Assembly (NCBI RefSeq): GCF_001078055.1 | Contig: NZ_CP010777.1 | Coordinates: forward strand, 3,687,001-3,751,000 | Length of the DNA: 64,000 nucleotides | Origin: Rufibacter radiotolerans | GTDB taxonomy: Bacteria > Bacteroidota > Bacteroidia > Cytophagales > Hymenobacteraceae | Direction of reading: 5' to 3' | Part shown: positions 44,161 through 50,765 of the stretch, piece after piece | Numbering within the stretch: position 1 is the stretch's first letter | How the letters are laid out: each line of letters opens with the position of its first letter | The notes under the pieces: generated by a model | What the model was told of the DNA's origin: nothing | The model's database searches: none | What the model saw: only the letters and a program-made list of their open reading frames with translations | Translations under genes and position numbers: made by a program

Positions 44161-44988
44161 TTAGCTGAATACTCTGTTCTGGAGATTTATGGCTGCTTCG
44201 CGAAGCGAAATTTCAATGATGGAAGGGGTAGCGCCGGCAAATTCTTTAAAGTCCCGGATGAGGTGCATTTGGTCATAGTACCCGCAGGCATAGGCTATTT
44301 CTACCCAGCTTGCATCTGGGCGAGCTTCTTTGTACACCCAAGCGTTGGCGAACCGCACAAGCCTAGAGAAAAACTTGGGAGATAGGCCTAACCGGTCTTT
44401 GAAGGTTCTTTCAAATTGGCGGTTACTTAAACAAGCCAGGCTGGCCAGTTGGTCTACCGGCAATAAACCGCCGTGTTTGATCAAAAGCGGCAAGACATGG
44501 TCTATGGGTAGGCGTTTCTTCAGGGCGCCTTGTTTCTTCAGTAAAAACTGTTCTACAATACCCTGCATCTGGTGAAAGGAAGCGGCCTCTCTTAACTGTT
44601 CATTTACCAGGTAAACCTCTGGCCCAAAGAGGTCACTGGCATCAAAGGCTTCGGTGCGCAATAAGTGGTGCATGGGTATGCCCAGCAGCCGGTGTAACCC
44701 GCCAGGCTGAAAGCCCACTTTTATCACCAGGTGATCATAGCCCATGGTAATGTGTAGGGGCTCGGTTTGTGGCCCCACCAATACACAAGGCGAAAGCTTT
44801 TGCTTCTCCCCAGAAGCATACTGCACCTCCATGCAGTCATGCGGATAGAAGAAAAGGCATTGCTCTGGCAGCGGCGGAAATAGGAAACTGGGGTTAGGGA
44901 TGGCGGCGTTGAAAGAGATCTTGTTGATCATGATGTTATTCACAATCTCTCCTAAAGCAGGGCTCGGCTTGAAAAATTGATGGAACAT
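44161..44988 (-). CDS. AraC family transcriptional regulator
   Basis: 275-residue regulator. The N-terminal half (about 1-150) is the DUF6597-type cupin-like sensor seen in many Bacteroidota AraC proteins. The C-terminal double helix-turn-helix has LPVDQLASLACLSNRQFERT and WVEIAYACGYYDQMHLIRDF, ending FAGATPS, the usual AraC closing motif. It precedes the NTF2-like gene and may regulate it. The effector is unknown. Confidence 0.9.
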   Translation of the reverse strand: MFHQFFKPSPALGEIVNNIMINKISFNAAIPNPSFLFPPLPEQCLFFYPHDCMEVQYASGEKQKLSPCVLVGPQTEPLHITMGYDHLVIKVGFQPGGLHRLLGIPMHHLLRTEAFDASDLFGPEVYLVNEQLREAASFHQMQGIVEQFLLKKQGALKKRLPIDHVLPLLIKHGGLLPVDQLASLACLSNRQFERTFKDRLGLSPKFFSRLVRFANAWVYKEARPDASWVEIAYACGYYDQMHLIRDFKEFAGATPSIIEISLREAAINLQNRVFS

Positions 44989-45099
44989 AAGATTAACTTG
45001 GGTGTAGTTACTCCAGAAGTTCTATTATACGCTAACGAATTGTTGCAGAAGAAGCCCGAAGAGTAACGAGGGTTAAGGCTGCACTGGTGGAAGTTTTGC

Positions 45100-45780
45100 T
45101 TATTTCCCTTTGTAGATGATTTTCACTTCATCACCACAGAAGAAGGCTTTTTCATTCTTCATTCCGAACTGAATTTCATTCTGATGAGTTACTTCCAACG
45201 TTTGACTATCGAGCCAACTGGCGGAAATCTCCATACCATGTCCTGTGAAATAAAGGATTGCTCCCCCGCCATTCTCCCACATTATAAGACCACTCGTATG
45301 GATGTAATTTTTGTTTGTGTACTCTTCACTTATCCTTATTGCCTTGTTTGAATCAGGGGATAAGCTGTTTACCAGGTCTTTGGTCTCAAATTCAAATTTA
45401 GGTTTAACTCTACGCTTGGGTTTATCTTTTTCTGTTGAGATTTGCTCTAAGAATTTGTGGAGTGTTTTCCTTCTCTTTTCAATTGTTTTTGCGTCAGCAC
45501 CTAAATTTTTCCAGACTTGTAAGTCTTGCTCACCTTCAATTATGTCTCTCACCCTGCTGTAGATTGTTGGGTCAAGTGACTTCGTTTCCCATTGTGCAAA
45601 TGCTAGGGCAAAAAGAGAATTGTTCCTATCATCTTCGTCTTCGAACATACCTTGATAATCAGCAAAAATAACTTTTGAGATAGCCGAAGGACTCTCCCCT
45701 TGGTTATACCTGTCATAAAAGGCGGAGTAAATATCAAGGCAAGTATCATTGCCCTTTATTAATGTGTCCCAAGCACCCAT
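45100..45780 (-). CDS. Uncharacterised MGAW-type protein (DUF4259-like N-terminus)
   Basis: 226-residue soluble protein, AT-rich gene. The N-terminus MGAWDTLIKGNDTCLDIYSA and FALAFAQWETKSLDP resemble a Bacteroidota family of DUF4259-like proteins; a basic linker (KPKRRVKPK) separates a C-terminal domain of about 90 residues. No catalytic motif is visible. It is the leftmost of the minus-strand genes in a cassette-like block, with a palindromic attC-like element immediately upstream of its start (45801-45880). It has no link in function to its neighbours. Confidence 0.68.
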   Translation of the reverse strand: MGAWDTLIKGNDTCLDIYSAFYDRYNQGESPSAISKVIFADYQGMFEDEDDRNNSLFALAFAQWETKSLDPTIYSRVRDIIEGEQDLQVWKNLGADAKTIEKRRKTLHKFLEQISTEKDKPKRRVKPKFEFETKDLVNSLSPDSNKAIRISEEYTNKNYIHTSGLIMWENGGGAILYFTGHGMEISASWLDSQTLEVTHQNEIQFGMKNEKAFFCGDEVKIIYKGK

Positions 45781-45800
45781 GCTCTTTTAATTAATTATAA

Positions 45801-45880
45801 ATTAACACCAATGGTTAGTATAGACGGCGGCGAAGGCCGTCGGCCGATGCTGACGTTTATACTAACCGTTAGCTGCTGGC
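45801..45880 (-). repeat. attC-like palindrome A
   Basis: Fourteen-base arms (GGTTAGTATAGACG at 45813-45826 and complement of GGTTAGTATAAACG at 45854-45867) with a GC-rich centre. In gene sense it begins with GCTAAC and ends in GTTAAT, like the R'' and R' boxes of integron attC sites. Fourteen bases of its core, GGCCGTCGGCCGAT, recur exactly in element B. Confidence 0.55.
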
Positions 45881-45890
45881 ATTTTTCAAT

Positions 45891-46472
45891 CTATGGTTGT
45901 AATGTTTGTAAAACCCATTTTTGGTTCTCTATTGTGTACAAATCCCGATTATGAAACCGAGTCGTTTTGAATTCTAAAAATTCAATTCGCGCAGGCTTTA
46001 TTGTATAACCTCCCCAATATTCTGGTCTTCTTAGCTTATTATTTCCTGAGCTTTGCTCAATTCTATTATATTCCTCTATGAGTCCGTCTACATCTGTAAT
46101 TACATGTCCTTGTTTGCTCACGATGGAAATTATTTGGCTGTCTTTGTTTCTCTCTGAAAAATATTTATCTGCAAGCGTTTTTGAAATCTGAGTTGCCTCT
46201 CCTTGGATTCTTACTTGCCTTTCTGTTTCAACCCACCAAAAAGTTAAAGCTACTTTGTTGCATAGATTTATTTAAAGTCCTTTTCTTGAGTTCAAAGGCC
46301 CAGTAATTACAAAACTATCATCTGATACCTCTTTTAAGGAGACAAATCGTGCATTAGGATAATTATCTAATCCAATAGTCGATAAACAACAAGCGGCAGG
46401 GATTCTCACTTGTGTCAAATTTAGCTCATCCTGAAGCCAGCTTTGAAAAATCATTATCGGGTTCACTGCCAA
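45891..46472 (-). pseudogene. pdxH: Pyridoxamine 5'-phosphate oxidase-like gene with in-frame TAA
   Basis: The minus-strand frame from 46472 encodes a PNPOx-family protein: ARFVSLKEVSDDSFVITGPL then NSRKG, followed by a TAA at 46272-46274, then in the same frame NKVALTFWWVETERQVRIQG, ISKTLADKYFSERNKDSQ, and the C-terminal RPEYWGGYTIKPARIEFLEF. The stop falls exactly where relatives have Glu after RKGx, so one G-to-T change of GAA explains it. The rest, 193 codons, appears intact, so inactivation is recent or the stop is read through. PNPOx makes pyridoxal phosphate. It overlaps or directly abuts the end of the GNAT gene and shares its cassette. Alternative start at 46454. Confidence 0.75.
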
Positions 46473-46867
46473 TCTGCTCGGTTTAAGATGAAGCTACTTT
46501 CTTGCTTCACAAATCCAACCTTAGGATAATATTCCATAGCCGTCGGAACAGACAAGAGTAAAACCATTGATTGTTCTCCAACCCTTTCTTTTGTTAACTG
46601 TATCAATTTTTTACCAATACCTGCTTTTTTATATTCTTGCCTTACTGCAAGGTCTGCTAAATAGCAACTCCATACCCAATCTGTTATAGACCGCGAAACA
46701 CCAACTAATAAGTCCTCGTGCCACGCTGTTACAATTAGATTGGAGTTATCAAACATCTTTTGAATTCTTTCTTTGTCTCGTGTCGGGCGAGGCAAGCCGC
46801 AGTTGTCATAAAGTTCAATAACCTGCTTTGCAGTAGGTTTATCATCGAAGCTGTATTTTATATCCAT
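46463..46867 (-). CDS. GNAT family N-acetyltransferase (cassette-like gene)
   Basis: 134-residue acetyltransferase. The start at 46867 (MDIKYSFDDKPTAKQVIELY) is chosen because upstream codons run through attC-like element B. The acetyl-CoA motif is RQEYKKAGIGKKLIQLTKER, preceded by CYLADLAV and followed by AMEYYPKVGFVKQE. Small acetyltransferases of this kind are frequent integron cassette cargo. The PNPOx-like pseudogene begins at or just beyond its stop, so the cassette would hold two genes. Confidence 0.85.
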   Translation of the reverse strand: MDIKYSFDDKPTAKQVIELYDNCGLPRPTRDKERIQKMFDNSNLIVTAWHEDLLVGVSRSITDWVWSCYLADLAVRQEYKKAGIGKKLIQLTKERVGEQSMVLLLSVPTAMEYYPKVGFVKQESSFILNRADWQ

Positions 46868-46894
46868 TTTAGTTAAATAATTTAAAATCGTTTT

Positions 46895-46970
46895 AGTGCT
46901 TGCAGCTAACGTACTCGTGTAAACGACGGCGGCCGTCGGCCGATAGTGCCGTTTAGGTGTTGCTAGCACT
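46895..46970 (-). repeat. attC-like palindrome B
   Basis: Paired TAAACGACGGC (46920-46930) and GCCGTTTA (46948-46955), with the core GGCCGTCGGCCGAT identical to element A. The stop codon of the upstream gene lies inside the left arm (ACACCTAAAC in gene sense), as is usual for attC sites. It ends in GTTAGCT, close to the GTTRRRY core. Confidence 0.55.
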
Positions 46971-47483
46971 TGTTGTTCTTTTGTTAATAGAATCCACTTT
47001 TGTTTTTATGTCCAGCATTAATTCATCCCCTAAGTTCTTGCTTGAGATTTTAATGATGACGGCAAACAAGATAGATAAGCCCAAGAAAAACCAAGGCAGC
47101 TTCAACAGGAACACTGCAAGCAACAAACCAGCAAACAGGACAGGTAAAAAGAAGCTTAATATCTTATTATACCTGACACTCCCACGAATTTCTACGCCTT
47201 GGTTCATTCTTATTATCCTCCCTTTTAAATATGGAAAGAAAGGTTTACCAGTATAATTAACTTCCAAAAAAGCCCTTGAAAAATAAATAAACACCGTTTC
47301 ACTCTCCTGGTAGAGCATGTATTTAGAGCGGATTGTTCCTTCTGCCTTTGCATCTAAGCCATGATAGGGGTCATTATTTAGTGGGGAGTATTCTGGCCCT
47401 AAGACACCACTGATATTTTGTCTTTCATAACATTCAGTGATTTTAATTAGGTGTTCTTTTGGAAATAAAAGCCTATTCGTCAT
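46953..47483 (-). CDS. Hypothetical two-helix membrane protein
   Basis: 176-residue protein. About 105 soluble residues (YLKGRIIRMNQGVEIRGSVR) are followed by two adjacent membrane helices (ILSFFLPVLFAGLLLAVFLL and LPWFFLGLSILFAVII) and a short tail. I do not recognise the family. Its TAA stop lies within attC-like element B and element C is immediately upstream of its start, so gene plus palindrome form one cassette-like unit. AT-rich, unlike the flanking chromosome. Confidence 0.65.
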   Translation of the reverse strand: MTNRLLFPKEHLIKITECYERQNISGVLGPEYSPLNNDPYHGLDAKAEGTIRSKYMLYQESETVFIYFSRAFLEVNYTGKPFFPYLKGRIIRMNQGVEIRGSVRYNKILSFFLPVLFAGLLLAVFLLKLPWFFLGLSILFAVIIKISSKNLGDELMLDIKTKVDSINKRTTSASNT

Positions 47484-47492
47484 TTACAATTT

Positions 47493-47562
47493 GTGCCAAC
47501 GGTTAGTATACAAAAAGCACGCAGCGGAGCGAGTGTTTTGCGTATATGATGTTATAGCCAGT
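47493..47562 (-). repeat. attC-like palindrome C
   Basis: Imperfect arms GTATACAAAAAGCAC and GTGTTTTGCGTATAT around a GC-rich turn. In gene sense it starts GGCTATAAC and ends CCGTTGGC, giving the AAC...GTT pairing expected of attC-like sites. Shares GGTTAGTATA with element A. Confidence 0.5.
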
Positions 47563-47581
47563 ACATTTTGTTTAAATCAGC

Positions 47582-48064
47582 TTAAGGGCCAATGCCTGTA
47601 CTTAACCTACTAATAATAAAATCCTTGCCCGCATCATCTGACCATTCAGCGAAAGGGTACAACGCTTCTTGATTAGTAATAATGTAAAAGACGTCCTCTT
47701 TATGCTTTTTAATCCTTGAAGTCATGTCAGGGTATTTTTTGGCATGTGAAGCAATGAATTTATCTGGATCCAAAGTGATCAGAAGATAATTGCGTTTCGC
47801 TGTACTCCTAATGTCTTAGTCCTGAATGAAATTCCACCCTAGATTTTGGCTCTGTTTTAAGTTTTTCCTTACAAAAGCAAAAAGGAATAATCTATTATCA
47901 GAGGTTATTCCCCGTATCGGGCCTTGGGTGATGCAAAGTTCTGCAGTACTTATATCAGTATAAGTGTTTTCACAGCATTCGCATGGTTTATAGGTATTGA
48001 ATGGCTTTAACCCACAACCCATTAAGCAAATTAGTATAATCCCTATTAGGGTATGTTTTATCAT
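47582..48064 (-). pseudogene. Small lipoprotein gene with probable in-frame TAA
   Basis: From 48064 the frame encodes a lipoprotein (MIKHTLIGIILICLMGC, then CECCENTYTDISTAELC) that stops at TAA 47816-47818 after NLGWNFIQD. The same frame continues open without a break for another 77 codons: DIRSTAKRNYLLITLDPDKF, ASHAKKYPDMTSRIKKHKED, FAEWSDDAGKDFIISRLSTG. The combined protein would be about 160 residues. No attC-like element separates the halves. I read this as one gene with a premature stop, although an 82-residue lipoprotein with a chance open tail cannot be excluded. Family unknown. Confidence 0.5.
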
Positions 48065-48077
48065 TCTATTTTGTATT

Positions 48078-48136
48078 GCCTATAACGGACTTGGCTATAT
48101 GGTGGCGTAGCTGACATATAGGTGTGGTTAGGGCTT
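48078..48136 (-). repeat. attC-like palindrome D
   Basis: Perfect 7-base arms CTATATG (48095-48101) and CATATAG (48115-48121). In gene sense it begins GCCCTAAC, which contains the TAA stop of the upstream gene, and ends CCGTTATAGGC. Layout matches elements A to C. Confidence 0.5.
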
Positions 48137-48892
48137 GTTTTTTATTTTGCTTACAATAACCCGCTCAAACTCCTTTGTTAAATTATCAATGTTATCGTCT
48201 TTCTTTGGGCATCTATGGTTTGCCTCAAGCAGCGTAAGCAGAGTTTTACCATTAGGCAATTCGGAAACTGAGACCTTCACATCAAAGTATCCAAAGCAGA
48301 ATTTAGAAGGTAGGCTGAAATTCACCGTATCAGGGTTCCTATCTGAGAACTCTACACCATTCCCAGAATTCAAGCTGTCTATGTCGGCAAACCTCATTAT
48401 CAATGTGTTTTTCGGCATATCCAATAAATAGGTCTTGTTTATCTCTGCCTTAGAACTATAACTAGTTGCCATAAATGCGAACGCTGATACCATTAGTGGG
48501 ATAACAGGAGGTATAGTCACCCTAAATGTTAGTTTCTGTTGCTCCCCAAAATGGTACCCAAGAGGCAAGACAATCAGTGCGACAAGGTCTGAATAGTCGA
48601 CCTCCCTAGTGATTGGCCAAATCCCCTTGCTATTCCAACCGCCTATGAATGGATCGCTAAGGGGAGATTTCCACCAGACAAACAAGAGGCCCGTCAGAAT
48701 GAATACCAGTTTCTTGTGTTTTGAAAGGAGGGAAAGCCAAAAAAGCGGGAAAATGAATAAACCTGCAAAATCGGAAAGTTTGCCTGTTAACCAATTTCCA
48801 TAGAAACCTTTAAGGATAAAGTCGTTCAGCAAAAGAACTGCCAGCCCCATAAGGTACCAAAATGTCGTAAGGACTTTGAATTCTTTTATCAT
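48128..48892 (-). CDS. Hypothetical polytopic membrane protein
   Basis: 254-residue protein with about five hydrophobic segments in the first 150 residues (FWYLMGLAVLLLNDFILKGF, FAGLFIFPLFWLSLL, LVFILTGLLFVWW, VTIPPVIPLMVSAFAFMA), then a soluble domain of about 110 residues with conserved-looking NFSLPSKFCFGYFDVKVSVS. The motif GNWLTGKLSDFAGLF recurs in uncharacterised Bacteroidota membrane proteins. First gene of the cassette-like block, nearest the likely promoter side. Its stop lies within attC-like element D. Confidence 0.7.
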   Translation of the reverse strand: MIKEFKVLTTFWYLMGLAVLLLNDFILKGFYGNWLTGKLSDFAGLFIFPLFWLSLLSKHKKLVFILTGLLFVWWKSPLSDPFIGGWNSKGIWPITREVDYSDLVALIVLPLGYHFGEQQKLTFRVTIPPVIPLMVSAFAFMATSYSSKAEINKTYLLDMPKNTLIMRFADIDSLNSGNGVEFSDRNPDTVNFSLPSKFCFGYFDVKVSVSELPNGKTLLTLLEANHRCPKKDDNIDNLTKEFERVIVSKIKNKP

Positions 48893-49054
48893 ATTAATGC
48901 GCCCTAACTAGTAGATAGCATACATAAACATACGGTTTACCACCAAATATACCAGATAACCGTAACTGAACTGCCGAATATACTATATATAAATACCTCA
49001 ATATACTCAGTTCATCTCAGATTAACCCAGTCTAAAAATTCAACACCCTTCCCA

Positions 49055-49870
49055 CTACACCTGGCACTGCGGGCAGAAATACGTGGCCCGGCCGCTCACG
49101 TATTTCTTCTGGATGAGTGTCTGGCAGCGGGGACAGTTCAGGTGAGTTCCGCCAGAAGTCGAGGTGGGTGCCTCGTCCCATTCGCGGGCATGGATCAGGT
49201 AGTGTGACGGGAAATCGCGGTAAATGGCCTCGGCGGCAACGGCGGTTTCCAGCACTTCCCTGATGGCGGTGGCCAGGCGGTCTACTTCTACGGGCTGTAA
49301 TGTATTGGCCGGGCGCTCGGGTTCCAGCTGGGCCTGGAACAGCACTTCATCGGCTATCCAGTTGCCCACGCCGGGCGCAATGCGCTGGTCCAGGAGCAGC
49401 GGCTTTATGGCAGATTTCTTTTTGGCCAGGCCCTGGGTCAGTTCCTCAGTAGTGAGGGTGAGGGCATCAGGACCCAGTTTCTTCTGCTTCCGGAACGCCT
49501 CCACGCTTTCAGTCAGCCCCAGCCGCCCAAACTTACGGGAGTCCAGAAACGCGAACTGAAAGCCGTTCTCAAAGTGGAAGACCGACCGGGCAAAGCGGGG
49601 CGTGTCTGCGGCGTCACGGTAGTAGGCCACATCGCCGGTCATCCCGAAGTGCATGGTCACAATAGGCCCTTGCGCCGTGAGCAGAAAAAGCTGCTTGCCA
49701 ATGCGGTGCGTGCCCGTGAACTGGTTGCCCAGCAGAGCCTTCCTGAAATCGTCCAGGTCTACCTGCAGCTGGCGTTTGGGGTCCTGCACCTCTACCTCGC
49801 GTATGGGTTGGTACAAGCTGGTTTCGTCAATGAATCTTCTATAGGTTTCTACCTCTGGTAACTCGGGCAT
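49055..49870 (-). CDS. mutM: Formamidopyrimidine-DNA glycosylase family (Fpg/MutM)
   Basis: 271-residue base-excision repair enzyme. The mature N-terminus PELPEVET supplies the catalytic Pro and Glu. GKQLFLLTAQ contains the conserved Lys, IAPGVGNWIADEVLFQAQLE is the helix-two-turn-helix, and the C-terminal zinc finger is NCPRCQTLIQKKYVSGRATY with a second CPQC pair. It removes oxidised purines such as 8-oxoguanine and nicks the strand. Some changes from classical Fpg are visible, and Nei-like activity is possible. It is divergent from the BstA-like gene with palindrome copy 13 between. Confidence 0.9.
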   Translation of the reverse strand: MPELPEVETYRRFIDETSLYQPIREVEVQDPKRQLQVDLDDFRKALLGNQFTGTHRIGKQLFLLTAQGPIVTMHFGMTGDVAYYRDAADTPRFARSVFHFENGFQFAFLDSRKFGRLGLTESVEAFRKQKKLGPDALTLTTEELTQGLAKKKSAIKPLLLDQRIAPGVGNWIADEVLFQAQLEPERPANTLQPVEVDRLATAIREVLETAVAAEAIYRDFPSHYLIHAREWDEAPTSTSGGTHLNCPRCQTLIQKKYVSGRATYFCPQCQV

Positions 49871-49884
49871 GGTTCTTGATTTGC

Positions 49885-49920
49885 GTTTAGAGCCTGTTTT
49901 CAGGAAAACAGCCCTAAAAC
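49885..49920. repeat. Intergenic palindrome, copy 13 (divergent region)
   Basis: GTTTAGAGCCTGTTTT, loop CAGG, AAAACAGCCCTAAAAC. It is only 15 bases upstream of the mutM start and lies between divergent genes, so it is not at the 3' end of either. Confidence 0.7.
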
Positions 49921-50110
49921 AGTACGTATTCTATAACCGCCCCACCCGCACATAGTTGCGCCAGAGACCATGTTTTAGCAATATGCCAACCGGGCCCGGA
50001 TGTAGCCAACAGGCACTGATCCCCTTTAAGGCCGCTTCAAAAATTGAGACTAAAAACGCAGCAAAGAAATCAGTATTTCGTTAGATTTGTCAAAGACCCT
50101 ATTTTCTGCA

Positions 50111-50656
50111 ATGGAAACGACTACCCTCCCACTGGAAATACTTCGCTACCCCGTTGGCCGGTTTGCATCGCCGCCCCTCTACCGGTCTGCCCTGGTAAAA
50201 CAGGCCTTGGCCAAGCTGGAAGCCCTACCCGCTCAGTTGCGGACCCAGGTGACCAACCTTTCAAACCAGCAGCTGGACACCCCCTACCGCCCCGGCGGCT
50301 GGACCCTTCGGCAGGTAGTGCACCATCTGGCAGACAGCCACATGAACAGCTACACCCGTTTCCGGCTGGCCCTCACCGAGGAGCAACCCACCATCAAACC
50401 CTATGAGGAGTCTTCATGGGCATACCTGCATGATGCCCGCTGGGCCGACCCCGAGATATCGTTGCGTTTGCTGGAAGCCCTGCACTACCGTTGGGTACTG
50501 CTGTTGCGGTCGCTGTCCATGGAAGAATGGCACCGCACCTTTATCCATCCGCAGGGCGGCGAGACATATCTGTTTCAGGCGGTAGAGATGTATGCCTGGC
50601 ACGGCGAGCACCACCTGAGGCATATTACCGCCTTAAAAGAGCGAATGGCGTGGTAA
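50111..50656 (+). CDS. Bacillithiol transferase BstA/YfiT-like DinB protein
   Basis: 181-residue DinB-fold protein. Start at 50111 (METTTLPLEILRYPVGRF); the frame from 50087 uses TTG. Three likely metal-binding His lie in RQVVHHLADSHMNSY near residue 70 and in AWHGEHHLRHITALKERM at the C-terminus. Members use bacillithiol or related thiols to detoxify electrophiles, or act as metal-dependent hydrolases. Palindrome copy 14 follows the stop. Divergent from mutM. Confidence 0.87.
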   Translation: METTTLPLEILRYPVGRFASPPLYRSALVKQALAKLEALPAQLRTQVTNLSNQQLDTPYRPGGWTLRQVVHHLADSHMNSYTRFRLALTEEQPTIKPYEESSWAYLHDARWADPEISLRLLEALHYRWVLLLRSLSMEEWHRTFIHPQGGETYLFQAVEMYAWHGEHHLRHITALKERMAW

Positions 50657-50661
50657 AATGC

Positions 50662-50697
50662 GTTTATAGCCTGTTTTTCTTAAAACAGGGTCAAAAC
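50662..50697. repeat. Intergenic palindrome, copy 14
   Basis: GTTTATAGCCTGTTTTT, loop CT, AAAACAGGGTCAAAAC. It begins six bases after the BstA-like stop codon. Confidence 0.65.
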
Positions 50698-50765
50698 AAG
50701 CGCCTTCCCCTTCCGTTTTCTCCCAGAAATTAGCTTAATTTAGTCAGAAGTTTTGTTTTACCACG

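Noticed and set aside
44989..45099. Possible fifth attC-like site left of the cassette block
   Set aside because: Only a weak TATTATACGCTAACG resemblance near 45024-45038; no convincing second arm, so it was not listed.
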